From NCBI RefSeq assembly GCF_020921035.1, contig NC_063156.1, positions 29,560,283-29,624,282 on the forward strand: a stretch of 64,000 bases of DNA, written 5' to 3'. Positions 49,500-61,221 of this stretch are shown here, piece by piece; positions within the stretch are counted from its first letter, which is position 1; every line of letters begins with the position of its first letter. This DNA is from Rhodamnia argentea. Taxonomy: Eukaryota; Streptophyta; Magnoliopsida; Myrtales; Myrtaceae. A program made the translations under genes and the position numbers. The notes under the pieces are model-generated. The model worked only from the letters and a program-made list of their open reading frames with translations. It was not told where the DNA came from and made no database searches.

Positions 49500-50825
49500 A
49501 AGTGTCCACAAAAAGTTCTAAACTTATTGAATTAATGTCAATTCAATCCTAAAATTTTATATTTGTGCCAATATAGTCCATCTAACCAATTTTGAACGGA
49601 AATCATTGATATGAACGCCTGTTGTCATACGTGGCATGACCACACCAATGTGTACATTTGTAATAATATTTTGATTTTTTTTTCTTTTCTCTCTTTTTCT
49701 TTACTCTGTTTTTTCTTTTTTCAAGTGAGGGTCGGCGGCCTTCACCGGCATTGGGCGAGGGTATCATAGCCCTTGTCGAGTACTAGGCAAAGGCTCGCGG
49801 GCTCTTGCGATGGCTAATGAGGGTCGCGATGCTTTCGCTAGATCTAGGCTAGGCATGGGTGTCGTGGCCCTCGTGGGATCTTGGCGAGGGCGGCAATGCC
49901 CGAGCTTGGGGCCGGGTGAGCCACCTTAGCCCGGTGCTGGCGAGGGGTTGCCGATCGACCCTTGTCACCATTAGGGGTGTGTATGGTTCGAACCGGTCCG
50001 GTTCCGATCCTCAAATTTTCGGGACTAAGGCCCGGATAAGGATTGGCGGTTCGGTTCAATCCCATTAGGACCACTAACACCATCTATTTATAGAAATTTA
50101 ATCATTGGATCTAAACTAACAACTTCCAATCTCAACCATACAACCTAATAAACGCACTCTTGACCATCGTGCAACTATCATATGAGTACTTATAATCCTA
50201 AAATAATGAGAAAATACTAAATTAGGAAGAAAAGCACATCAAACAATTGAAACCGAATTATGTTCCTGTATCATTCTCCTCGAACTGGAAAGAATCAAGC
50301 TCAAAGTGGGATTACACTTGTACTTCATTGAATCCAAGTGCAAACAAAATAATGGGTTTGCATAATATACTCAAGACAAAACATAAATTGAGTCAAGACA
50401 AAATAATATCAGAGACCGCATATCGACAAACACTATTGGAGGCTAAATTGCGAAGGTAAGACGTGAGCATCGAACGAGAGGAGCAGATATGGGAAAATTA
50501 AGTCAACTAGTTTTTCAAAAAAAATTAATTTTTTTTATATAATTGTATGTGTGTATATATATTCTGAGCGGTCCGGCCTGGTCCCATGCACCATGGAATA
50601 GAGGACCGAATCGCCCTCTTCAAGGACTGGACCAAACTAGCCATTCCGGTCCAATTTGCTCATCACTAGTCACCATTGGTTGTGCCATGTAGGATATGAC
50701 CAGCATTTACGTCGACGATTTTTTAATAAAATTGAACGGATTGACTCAATTGGTACAAATACAGATTGTTTAAGATTAAATTAACAGAATTAAAAGATTT
50801 GAAATTGAATTGGCACTAAGGTTGG
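49500..50825. mobile_element. Inverted-repeat transposon, family 1 copy B, split by a nested insertion
   Basis: The left arm (about 49500-49660) and the reverse complement of the right arm (about 50680-50825) share the 'ttaattcaatcctaaaa', 'tttgtgccaat' and 'tgacgtggca'-like blocks also seen in the 42431-43033 element. The core starts with the same 'cattgggcgaggg' phrase. The element is interrupted by 49972-50668. Without the insertion it would be about 620 bp, close to copy A. Outer ends are approximate. Confidence 0.72.
49972..50668. mobile_element. Nested hAT-like non-autonomous transposon with 8-bp target duplication
   Basis: 697 bp. The flanks 49964-49971 and 50669-50676 are both gtcaccat, a perfect 8-bp target-site duplication, the length used by hAT transposases. 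The ends are short imperfect inverted repeats, TAGGGGTGTGTATGG on the left and TAGTGATGAGCAAATTGG on the right read inward. Both carry the 'accggtccgg'/'ggaccggaa' sub-terminal motifs typical of plant hAT elements. No transposase frame. It lies in the core of family 1 copy B, so it is the younger insertion. Confidence 0.88.
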
Positions 50826-51121
50826 AAGTTTTACTTCCCCGTTATTCTTCGAATCAAGTTTCAAGTTTCAAAGGAATGCTCACCAAATTGAGTTTTCGTG
50901 CAACTTTTTTGGTTCCCGCCGTGCACAACTAAAACGACGAACAATGACTGGAACGGCGCGTTTTCTTTAAGCATCCACTTCTCCCGCCGCGAAAGTTGCA
51001 GAGACCGAGAAGTTCTCCAGTTGAGTCGAGTCGCATCGCACGAGTCTCCAACGTCCCGCGTCGTCGACGCCAATCGGGTTCACTCCAACAGCACTCATTC
51101 TCCGATGAGTATCCCATAAAT

Positions 51122-54100
51122 ATGGGGGGGAACTATTCACCGCGTCGGAAACCGAACCCTAACTCTGATCCTGCCGTCCCGATCACCAACACCAAGAAGA
51201 GGACGGCGGCGGTGGCGACGACGAAGAGGAAGAGCGGCTTTGAGTTCTGCAAAGTCTGCAAGCTCAATCATGATAAAGGACAGCGTCACAAGTACTTTCC
51301 GAACCACAAAAGATCACTCTCCGAGTACCTCAATCGGTTCCTCTCCAAATTGGACGACGTTCGGTACTTTCTCGACAACCCTAGCCCGCTTCGCCCCGAG
51401 CACGTTTCTCGCAATCGGTTATGGTGCGTCTTCTGCGATATCGACGTGGAGGAGCTCGATAGTTCGTTTGCCTGGTGAGGACATTTCGGCTAATTCTCGC
51501 CTTTGTTTTTTTGACAATTAATTAGAGATAGATAGATAGATAGAGAGGGAGGGAGGGGGGAGTCCAAAAGATTAGTTGAATTTGGGACTGGTTGTATCTT
51601 CAACTTGCTTCCCATGTTGCATAGTTATTTCTCTATTTCTGGCTTATGTCTGCTGGGGGATAATTGTACTGAATCTTATTGGCCAGGTGTCATTCTTAGT
51701 TTCTTCAATTCGTTCTTTCTATATCCCTATTAATTGAGTTGGGTTTAATTGTTGGTGTCACGGCGGCAGCGGGAATGCAATTAATCACCTAGCAGGTGCA
51801 GATCACCTTAAGAATCTGAAGCATTTTATTTGGAAATATGGTGGTGCAATGGACCACCTGGACGATTTCAGAATTTTGGATGACGATGTAGCTAAGGTAT
51901 GGTCTAACAAATGCTCTTAGAGTGATTTTGTTGCCCTCGAGTTTTAAAGGTGTGGGTACTATGTTAACCTCTTTATTGTTTGAATATTGTTCTCTGGTTG
52001 GCACCTTCTTGGTGCTTTGTTTATTTTTATCGGTTGACATGGATAACAAGAGAAGAACTGCTGCTTGTGCAGTGGGAAAAGAAATGCGAGACATTGAAGA
52101 AAGAAGTCGCATTATCTGGAGAAGGATCTCATGGACCAATATGTGTACTGTCAAATGATATCCAAAATGAACAGAACTATGGGATTGTCGAGAATTTTAG
52201 TAATAATTCTGTATATCATCGTCATGAAAACTTTTTGAATGCTGTTATGCCTTTACAATATTATACAAATGAGTATCAGATATCTCAAACTGGACCTAAT
52301 GGGGTTCCGTACACTTGTGGTGCATCTCACACTTCCACCTTTTCATTGCCCATGGAGAAAGATCCTGAAGTATTTCTCCAGAGCTCTAGTGGTTCAACAG
52401 GTACAGAAGTAGTGCAAAGTGTGACTCGTTTCCTTTAAATACATTGGTAACGCTAGTAACTATTTTATGCAAATAATTCAGGGAATGGAAGTATGCGGTG
52501 CTCCAGTCTCTATCGAGATACGAACAAGAACTTTGTTTCCAGTGGTTTCATTGGTGATAGTGTGAGTTCTGGATCTCCTCCTGTGTCTTTTTTGAATTTG
52601 TTGCTTGAGTTTCTTTGTAACTCAACCGTCTTTTTTTGTGGTTGCTTTGCGTATACACACTACCATGCATTGTAGGTTTTCAAGGAGCTAAGTTAGCACC
52701 ACTCATTTCCTGTTTTAATGTTTAGACTATGAAGCTCAGAAAATGACTGTCGTTCCTTTCTCCTGGTTGCTTTTGGTATACAGGATGTTCCACTTAGAAT
52801 CCTTTTATTTGCTGCTTTTTTTGGTTTTTACTCTTTTGTAACAGTTTAACTTCTGAAAGAGTTACTCATTTATAGTAGCAACGCTGATTGTCGTGGGATG
52901 CAGCATCCCTGTTCTCAAGTCTTTGTTGTTTGTCACTAGACAACAATGTTTTTCAATCAACATATGATGTACTTTACATTTTAGATAAGTTGTTCGTTTT
53001 CCTACCCATTAGGTACATTATGTTAAACTTGAAGCCTACCCGAATTTCTCCGCCACGTGAGATGGCTTTGTCGCTTTCTTTATAGCGTGACCCTTTCAAG
53101 TTAATTTCCCACTTCTTTCTGGCCGTGCTGCTGAAGAAGAAATGGCTTTATTTCAATGACTCTATTTGTTTCTGAAATGTCTGTCCTAATTGAGTTTCGT
53201 GCATGCAGTTCTTGCGTTGCATCCAATGGTTTTTTTTTATTGTGGATGCCTCAATGGTCTATGGTTTCGGCATTTTTTTACTTTATGGACATTCACATAA
53301 CCATACATGTGTCTCTGTATATTGTGGCTTTGATTTTTTTGCATACTTGCGTTCACTTTCATGTTGTAAAATCATGTGAATCAGGTTGGAGGGATGATGA
53401 ATGGAGACAGCAGCTATCAAGGTATTTGTCTTTGCTTTTTACATAAACCTTATGTTAATCTAAGTAGGGCCTCATCAGAATTATTGTGAAGGCACCGCTC
53501 TTTCTGTGTGCATGTGCATCTGTGTCCAGGTCTGTGTACTGGAGGAAGTTATTTGCAGTTTGAGTTGATACCGGAATTCTTGTGACACTTGCTTTAGGTC
53601 TGCAGCTGCTCACTGAGATTTCTTCGTCATCTCAAGGGGATGTTCAAGGAAATGTGCATTCTGGAGCACCACCTCCTTGGTTGGATGCTTCTGAAAAAAG
53701 TCAGACAGACAACCACAGACAGCTGCCATCAGTTAGCCTAATTTCTCCCTCTAATAAGCCAGGAAAGTCCAAGAAGCTAAATCCTAAAAGGGTGGGCGCT
53801 GCTTGGGCTGAAAGGAGAAAGATTGAGATGGAGATGGAGAGAAGAGGAGAAATAATTAAGAACTGCAATGATGCTGAATGGCTTCCAAATTTTGGCCGTG
53901 TTTGGCAGGCAGGCAGTCGAAAGGAATCAAGAAAAGAATATGAGATGGAGAAAAGAAAATTGCCTAGTGTTGAAACTCAACCTGAGATGCCGACAGATGT
54001 ACAGCCATACATCAGCAAGCGAATGGTAAGTTTGGATTATTGATTGTTGCAATATGATTAATACTGACTGGGTGATTGTTCTGGTTTTGTATGGAGACAC

Positions 54101-54832
54101 CTCAACAGTCTCGTGTTGTTCTGGTTTGGTTTGTTAGCGAAACACCTTATTCACTTTTTTTAGCTCTACAAAGGCATTCTGAAAATTCTTGTCATGTGTA
54201 TTGCAGTTAGGGAAAAGTTCCTATTTTATGGTTAGGCTATCCATATAAGCGGACCAATTGAATGATTAGATGACCTTTTTCTGTTTTTTTCACCATTAAT
54301 ACATTTGACCGACTTTTGTTGACAACCCAGAGTGTTATAATATTTGTTCAATGTTGATATCATATCCTGTGAGGTCCTCTTTTTTGCAGGCTTCTAGTTT
54401 ATTTGTTTTCTTTTGTTTTGTGTGTTGGTGTTTTAACTAGTTTGCAATATTTGGATGTTTTGTTTTGATTTTGCACTTGCGACTCAAAGCTTTTCTTGCC
54501 CAAAGGTGATTTTTTCAGGAAAGTGCAATTTCATGTTTTCTTTTTTGCCAGAAAGGTTCAGAGTATTTCGTTTCTGTTTGGCTGTGGAGCACATTGTTGC
54601 TTCACTTTTAGACTAATGGGTCGGTTTTCCATGATGTCCAATTAAAACATTGTCTCATTTTCGAGTCTACTTTTACACTGCATGGGAGGCTGCAACCAGT
54701 GTATATGGCTCATTAAACATTATGGTCTCTTTTTTCTGCCTTAATTTCTTTGTACACTTTTGGAATTAGCTGAGCAATGTGAACTAATGGGTCTTTTCTT
54801 AATTATTGCAGCGCAGAGATGTAAGCAAATGA
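51122..54832 (+). CDS. TTL: TITAN-like protein (TTL; CENATAC/CCDC84-type zinc-finger protein)
   Basis: Exons: 51122-51474, 51770-51896, 52073-52400, 52482-52561, 53385-53421, 53598-54025, 54812-54832 (TGA). All GT-AG and in phase, 1374 nt, 457 aa. The N-terminal zinc-finger-like block 'FCKVCKLNHDKGQRHKYFP' (about residues 41-59) is followed by 'NRLWCVFCDIDV' and then 'CGNAINHLAGADHLKN', i.e. two C2H2-type fingers. The middle is low in structure. Near the C-terminus is a conserved block 'KLNPKRVGAAWAERRKIEME', a charged helix, and 'EWLPNFGRVWQAGSRKE'. Arabidopsis TITAN-like was described from embryo/endosperm mutants. I infer that it is the plant relative of human CENATAC/CCDC84, a minor-spliceosome factor. 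The open frame extends upstream to 50996, but 51122 gives the family-like N-terminus. Exon 7 encodes only six residues. Confidence 0.9.
51524..51557. repeat. GATA and GGGA simple repeat in TTL intron 1
   Basis: Five or so GATA units followed by GGGA units, within the intron between exons 1 and 2. Confidence 0.85.
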
Positions 54833-55649
54833 GATTTGGTTGATCTTGGCAGTGTAAATATATCTGCGATGCTTCAGATATGTTCAGTATGTACAGTTTT
54901 CAACATATTTGCAAGCTTTCAGTTGGACAAAACCTTTCAAGGCTGCAGTAGTCTGACAAATTTTGGTTTGTGTCTGGGCATTTGCAACTATTACATCTTA
55001 TTACTCTTGATTGAGGTGTCCATGTTTTCACTATGAATCAAGGAATTATCAAAATTGACTTTTGTTGTATTGTCATGAGATTTAGGGCCATACTGTTCCT
55101 TCTCTTGGATGTTGGACTGTTGGACTCTCTTTCTTTTCTCTTACTTTCAATCATTTATTGATTTTTTATTTTGGTTCCGTTTAAAGATAATTTCATGTAC
55201 ATGGTGAATGGGATTCATTTACATTGAATGCTCAGAAAAAAAGAAAAGGCAAAGTTACTTCAAGAGGAACTGTCTTGCAAAAGGATCTGGGATTGTCTTT
55301 CTTCTCACGCTGATAAAAGCATGGTCTTGTGTATAAGCCGCTAGCACCTTGCTGGTAAGGGAAGAAGCCTCTCCTGCGCCATATGCCAATAAATCTACAC
55401 CAGAGGGATGCCTATTTGATGAAGCTTTTATCAATTGCTGTCTCATTCTTTGCATTTTGACCTTAATTGCAATTGTTTCTCATGTGGGCAATTTCCAAAA
55501 CAGAAGTGGCCATAGCATGTTGTGCCACTGCCTACGCCATGCAGTTTCCATGGCGTGTCTTTATCACGTGCTCGCCCTTCTGGAGATTCTCATAATGTGT
55601 CACTTTTGTTTTCCTTATGCAATCAGATCGGAGAAGAGAATTGCACCTA
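54833..55649. other. Convergent intergenic region
   Basis: 3' flanks of the TTL gene (plus) and the DUF579 gene (minus). The short frame at 55349-55702 runs antisense over the DUF579 3' end and is not supported. Confidence 0.65.
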
Positions 55650-56618
55650 TCATGGTTGGGATGAGCAAAATCTTGCAGGGTCTGTATGACCCAGTATTCT
55701 GAAATTCCAGAACTTCCCTTTTGAAGAAACCAAATTCTCTTCACATAAAAACTCCCAGGAAAACCACCTCTCGATGGTGCGATGCACATCATGAACCACT
55801 ACATCTGTTGAGTTCCCAGCTCTGGCTAATATGCTTGCTGAATAGATTGCTCCCATCCTTCCAGGAGCCTCTGGGTTGCTTCCACTTGGTCCATCCACCA
55901 CGACCAGATCCCACTTTGTTTTGTACACTTCTTGTGGCAACCCTGTTAGAGCCAACCGGCATTTTGACAGTGGAAGCAGTGCAGCCCCGGGTGCACAGGT
56001 CGAACTTCTCCTTGCATGCTTGAGCAGTTCGTATGCCTCTTTTGCTGGTACATTGTACTGTACCTTGTATATCTGAGTGCTGCCAGGACTGGCTATCTCT
56101 GTTCTATAATTCGTGAACTTATTAGGATCGTCCTCCAGTATGATTGTAGTGCCTCCTGCATTTATTGATGAGAGGCTGAGGTATTGTGGCTCAAGACCAA
56201 AGATGAGAAGGTTGCAAGGTCTCCTATGCTTGACAAGGTTTGATAGAAGTCTAAATTCCTTAGCTGTTAGTGAGGTGGTGTAGGCAGGCGGTGTGGAAGT
56301 TGAGTTGCCTGCTATTCCCGTTAGAACCTTACTGCATGACAAAGGAGAGGTGCATGCTTGTTGCACATGTGAAGGCGAAGCTGGGAGTGGGCGAGGAGAT
56401 GAAGTGGTGATGACGATTCGAATGAATCTAAGGATGGATATGGAGGCAAGGATCAATATGAAAACTGGTATGAGTTTCCTTATGCTAAATTTCATCTTCC
56501 TAGTTCCTCGGAGTGATTTGTGTTTGAACGCCTGGTTGCCTTCTATGTGAGAAGGGGCTGGAGGAGAGTAGCGAATGAGGGGTGTTGCGAGAGTGGACAG
56601 AGGTACTTCTGGGGGCAT
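55650..56618 (-). CDS. DUF579 family protein, IRX15/GXM-like
   Basis: Single-exon member of the polysaccharide-biosynthesis DUF579 family, whose characterised members act in the Golgi on xylan (IRX15, IRX15-L) or methylate glucuronic acid on xylan or arabinogalactan (GXM, AGM). 322 aa from the first ATG. The second in-frame ATG at 56495 would give 281 aa beginning [20 protein letters not shown], directly before the single transmembrane anchor (about residues 48-65 of the long form). Family blocks: '[17 protein letters not shown]', '[11 protein letters not shown]', '[13 protein letters not shown]', '[20 protein letters not shown]', '[20 protein letters not shown]'. The GLEP motif replaces the usual GLGxD, which would affect S-adenosylmethionine binding if this is a methyltransferase. 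Subfamily (IRX15-like against GXM/AGM-like) is unresolved by eye; 'LALTGLP' and 'PEAPGRM' favour IRX15-like. Confidence 0.9.
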   Translation of the reverse strand: MPPEVPLSTLATPLIRYSPPAPSHIEGNQAFKHKSLRGTRKMKFSIRKLIPVFILILASISILRFIRIVITTSSPRPLPASPSHVQQACTSPLSCSKVLTGIAGNSTSTPPAYTTSLTAKEFRLLSNLVKHRRPCNLLIFGLEPQYLSLSSINAGGTTIILEDDPNKFTNYRTEIASPGSTQIYKVQYNVPAKEAYELLKHARRSSTCAPGAALLPLSKCRLALTGLPQEVYKTKWDLVVVDGPSGSNPEAPGRMGAIYSASILARAGNSTDVVVHDVHRTIERWFSWEFLCEENLVSSKGKFWNFRILGHTDPARFCSSQP

Positions 56619-59451
56619 TTTCCTCTCTTTCCTTTCACCACATTTACAGCCACCTTCACATCATCTTCATAATGTGTAGAGGGAGGGTTTTTGACAATGG
56701 AAGTTGATATTGTTAGGAATCTTTTGTATCTTTCTTGCGTGAGGAAGAAGGAAAGAGGTTTTGCTTCGATTGCAAGAGATTTTTAGGAGCTGTCAGCTGG
56801 TCACCTAACTGCATTGTGTCAAATCAGAGTTGCCTACGTTTGTATCTTCACTAGAGAAACATCAGATGGTTGGTGTTCCAATCATTTAGCATATGATGGT
56901 GGTTGACACTTGACATATTCTGATGTGGGTCGGTTTCCTTTTTTTTTTTTGGTCGAATATGTGGGTCGTTGGGAATGCTGCTCTTTTGTGGATAGTTTGA
57001 AGTTGAAGAATGGAAATTGGCTGGAAGGCCATTGTCTCAAAATGATGAGTGGACAACTTGTGATGGAGACGGATCTTGTTCGAATGAAAAGCGAAAGTGC
57101 CCTCTTAAAGTCAACATAACAGGTGAGATTTAGCCCAATGAGAGCTAGCCACATTCTTTGCCAATTCTCCCACAAAGGATCATTGTTCTTGCCAGGGAAC
57201 TGATTATGCAAATTTGCGCGATAAAGTAATTCGTAGGGACCAAAAAGAATTATTCAATTGCTAAGGTAGTTGGGATTTGAATAGTGATTGGGTGATGTGG
57301 TCCTCCATGGGATTTTCTGCTCTTTTCTTTTCCTTTTCGATTTAGTAGTCTATTAGGCAGCTTAGGTATAAGAATGGGTGGTCATGTGAGAGGAGCACAT
57401 GAAAATTGATATGATGTTTTACTTCGAAAAATAAAATTTCCACAATATCTGTGTTTGAATTAAAATTCTTCTTTTTCCTTTTTCTATTTGAAGTGTCTAG
57501 ATATTTTCCCAATTTTCACCTCCCTCTTTTTTATTTTTGGGTTGTTTGTTCCCTTTCTAGCCAATGTGCAATCACCATAAGCAGATTTATAGCCAGATGA
57601 TCTTACTAGTGCTCCCAATTTTCTAACAAATATTTTACCGTATGCCGACCTTGCCTTATGCTGTGCCTCCAAACCAATCCCTGGGTGCCAATTTTTGCGA
57701 GATAAATTCCGTCAAATAGTCATTAGAATTCAATAAATATGTAACAATCCAATGCGACAAAGAAGCCAATTTTAGCTCGGTAAATTCTGAATTTGTAAAA
57801 CACCCTGATGGGCTTATTATATGAACTAGCTGTCGCTCGAGTCGAAGCTCGAGCGGATGATCCAAACAGGGAATTATCTGTATTTGGTACATCGAGGATC
57901 AAACCCATCTAATCGCTAAGCCTACAACGTTATGATTGTAGTTATTTATTCATTTGGAAATTTTGAAAAAAAAAAAAGGGCAAAAAGCTCATAGCCCTTA
58001 ACGAGAAACTTTGGCAAATTGGTTGTTGATTTGGGACGACATTAACATAAGAACCAACGCCCTTTTCCCTTTCTTTTCATTTTTAACCGGAGCTCTGTTT
58101 TACCTCTGACTTGGGGTTCGAAACCGGGTGAGGCATTGTAATAACATCAAATGGCATTTTTACCCACTTTGCATGATGACTCGGATCGGTTCTGGCAAGC
58201 AAACACCGTTATGGAGGTAAAGGAAAATAAATAAATCAATTACAATACGTGCTTATGACTAATCAGTGAAGAACCCTCAAGGCCCAAAGGAAACAGACCT
58301 TCACTCTCCAGAACCAGTATTGAACTATGTATTCAAAGATGTTGAAAAAAAGAAGAGAAAAAATAGAAAACTTCAATATAGGGAAGATCTTGCCTTTCAC
58401 CATAAGTTAGCCTGGCGTATATACCCGTACCATATGAAGCAAGAGTCCGAAATCCAGACCGACATTCCCACATCTAAAAGATCACTAGAAGCATTTGAAA
58501 TTTCCCCTTTGTCCGTGTTAAAACAAAAAACAATTTCCTTACTTTAATGTAAAAAATGTTACCATTGTTTTAACATTATAAAACGAGAACGAGAGAGAGA
58601 GAAAACAATTTCCTTTCTTTAATGTAAAGGATATCACCATCGTTTTAAGATTATCAAATGAGAACGAGAGAGAGAGAGAGAGAGAGAGGGAGAGAAAGAT
58701 GCTTAGTTAAAAGGTCCTTTTCAAGAGGAGCTTCGTGTGAAAGTGGCATAGCATTACTTTAATCAAGGGGTCGGAATTCCCTAAGAAGGACATTTGAATG
58801 ATTCCACCGGTTTAAAAGGTTTCTTCACAGTAATGGTCGAACATTTGTTAATAAGTTGGGATTCAAGTACAAATCTCTCTCTCTATACACATGTATCATA
58901 CAACTTATTGGTGAAGGAATTGAATTGAATAGAGCAAATCAGTCTAAAATTTTACAATAAGGAGTCCTATTGACATTTTCCTACTGAAAATTGCCAGAAT
59001 CACTGGATATTGCTAAAACAGATCAACAGCAGCTGTTCCAACTTAACCTGCGTCAACTAGCCCTCAAACAAAAAAAAAAAAAATGAATCTGACGTCACCT
59101 TCCAGCAGCCAAGAAATTAGACTGGAATTTGTTTACGCTAATCAGTGTCGAATGAGCTGTACGAAAGGCACCCTTGCTTACATTATTCTAACATCAATTT
59201 GCCAACATATATAATACAATTTTCCAATTACTTTTGTCTGTGTGTATGCTTTGCAGCAAGGCATCTTCAAGCGGCATCTTTCTTTCATCCTCTAGAAACA
59301 CATCATCATATGTACCGCAACTGAAAAGAATAGCCATTACTTAACTACATATCGACTAAGTACAATATATGTGCTCACCGAAAGAAACTACCTGCGGCCT
59401 CACAGTGCATGGACAGTTCTTTTCGGATAAACAAATATCCATCCCCCTGAA
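56619..59451. other. Gene-free region upstream of the DUF579 gene
   Basis: Includes the DUF579 promoter (to about 57200) and then 2 kb without a supported gene. The frame at 58266-58547 has no recognisable motif. A 'ggggttcgaaaccggg' phrase at about 58111 resembles a Pol III B-box, but no tRNA or SINE body could be drawn around it. Confidence 0.55.
58531..58680. repeat. Diverged 75-bp tandem duplication ending in GA repeats
   Basis: Copies at 58531-58605 and 58606-58680 share 'caatttcctt', 'ctttaatgtaaa', 'cgttttaa'-like and 'gagaacgagagagagag' blocks. The right copy runs into a GA microsatellite (about 58666-58689). Confidence 0.8.
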
Positions 59452-59842
59452 GATTAATGTAGCACCAAAGCAATCGAAATTAGCTAGATGATCATACGCC
59501 CCAACTAACAGCTTTTGCTTGGAGGCCTAGTCATATCAGAAGATTACGACAATGTCAAAATAGTTATGAGGATGTAGTATGATTAATGGAGCACCAAAGC
59601 TATCAAAATTAGCTAGATGATCATACGCCCCAACTAACACCTTTTGTGCTCGGAGGCCTAGTCATATCAGAAGATTACGACAATGTTAAAATAGTTATGA
59701 GGATGTAGTATGATTAATGGAGCACCAAAGCGATCAAAATTAGCTAGATGATCATACGCCCCAACTAACACCTTTTGTGCTCGGAGGCCTAGTCATATCA
59801 GAAGATTACGACAATGTTAAAATAGTTATGAGGATGTAGTAT
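59452..59842. repeat. Three tandem copies of a 129-131-bp unit
   Basis: Units at 59452-59580, 59581-59711 and 59712-59842 each start 'gattaatg' and contain 'agctagatgatcatacgccc' and 'tagtcatatcagaagattac'. Units 2 and 3 differ at one base by eye; unit 1 has several differences and is 2 bases shorter. There is no open frame across the unit, and no spacer/repeat alternation as in CRISPR arrays. Confidence 0.95.
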
Positions 59843-61221
59843 TCTCGGTTAATGGACATCCAGTCTCTGCATCAAGTTTAAATGTGTAACCTAATACAAG
59901 AAGGGAACTGCACTCAAACAGTTCAAAAGGAGAAATAGAACAGCGATCGCATTGCACAGCGATAAGTAGACAATAACAAGCTGAGATCAGATAAATAGGC
60001 AACTTCCTCTTCTCTCTCAGTTTCTTTTGATCTATTTCTTGGATGGAAAACAGCTGCAACACTTTGGTGTCCATATGGTGCTAGTTCTGTACCTAGCTCA
60101 GATCCTTCAATTAATCAGACAAAAAGGTCCAGCACCTAACCCATCCGTCATGAAACACTTAAATCCTATTGTTCTTCTATAGGTCATAGGTCAAGCAAAC
60201 CATTTCATATACAAAAGTTGGTCCCCACAAGAACGAGGACGCTGAAACTGAGAAAAAATACCGCTTCTCAAGGTCTAAATCCCTTTGTTCTTTTATTGGT
60301 CATAGGTCAAGCAATCCATTTCTTATCAAAAAGTTGGTCCTTGCAACAACAAGGACTAAGCTGGCACTGAGAAAAAAATACCTCTTCTCACGGTCTGTAC
60401 CAATACCAACCAACGATCACGAAATTCATCATTTTTTAACCTCTGAAAGAATTAAAATCTCCAGAAATGACTTTGTTGACCAATCACAAGCCTATTTGCA
60501 AACAACCATATAATATGATCAAATATGCAGAGCAAAAAGAAAAAGAAAAACTCATAGATAAAACACCAATGAATAGGTCAATTGTCCACCAGCATCCCCA
60601 AATGTCACTTTCAGCAGAAAATTTAAAATTGAAGGACGACATCAATATTCTAAGCATTGCTGCATTCACATTTATTTTCAAGAACCAAGCTCCGGTTACC
60701 TTATTCTCCAGCTGGAAGGTTCTGTAGAGGCAGTATGGTTGATTTAACCAACGTATCTATGGTTGTTTGTTTCCAAAGCTAAAGCAGATTGTTTCAGGTG
60801 ACTCGCTAATCCTTTGGTCAAACTCTACTCCTGGACTCCCGAAATTGCTGTGATAACTTTGGCCAAGTCTTCCCTATGCACCTTCCTCCCTCACTTCCTC
60901 CAATTCATCCCAAACTCATCAACTTCTTGAAGTTTATTTAGCACGACAGTCCATATATACTTTCCACCAAATAAAGTGCAGAAGAATTTGGCTTTTGCTT
61001 TTCTCACTTCCCTTCCATTAAATTCTCTGAAGACTCTCCTATGTCCTAAATTCCCATATCGGACCAACTCTCTAGCAACATCTTCCCTGCATTTTGCAAG
61101 GCATCTCTACAAAGCATCCTCTCTTTAATTTCCTAGCCTTTTGATTCTCCTTCCCTCCTGAATCTTGACTGTAGCGAAGGAAGCATCTAAACTTTAAACA
61201 GTGGCGTATAGAGAAGCAACA
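59843..61221. other. Upstream region of the MOCOS-like gene
   Basis: No gene supported. It contains a 116-120-bp tandem duplication (60161-60396) and, from about 60820, a pyrimidine-rich stretch ('ccttcctccctcacttcctcc') running towards the start codon at 61222, which probably includes the leader. Confidence 0.6.
60161..60396. repeat. Diverged tandem duplication, unit 116-120 bp
   Basis: Copies at 60161-60276 and 60277-60396 share 'ggtcataggtcaagcaa', 'ccatttc', 'aagttggtcc' and 'actgagaaaaaa' blocks. Confidence 0.88.

Noticed and set aside
50996-51121. 42-residue N-terminal extension of the TITAN-like protein
   Set aside because: The stretch is in frame, but it is Arg/Ser-rich leader-like sequence. 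The ATG at 51122 gives the usual short N-terminus; the longer form cannot be fully excluded.
55349-55702. 117-codon plus-strand frame near the DUF579 gene
   Set aside because: Mostly lies in the 3' flank, overlaps the real gene antisense, and has no family features.
57830-57960. tRNA-like sequence (T-arm-like 'gggtttgatcc' on the minus strand)
   Set aside because: No acceptor stem, D-arm or anticodon arm could be built around it.
58095-58140. Pol III B-box-like phrase, possible SINE head
   Set aside because: No A-box at the right spacing and no poly-A tail with flanking duplication.
59452-59842. Regularly spaced repeats resembling a CRISPR array
   Set aside because: The units are contiguous 129-131-bp tandem copies without unique spacers, in a plant genome.
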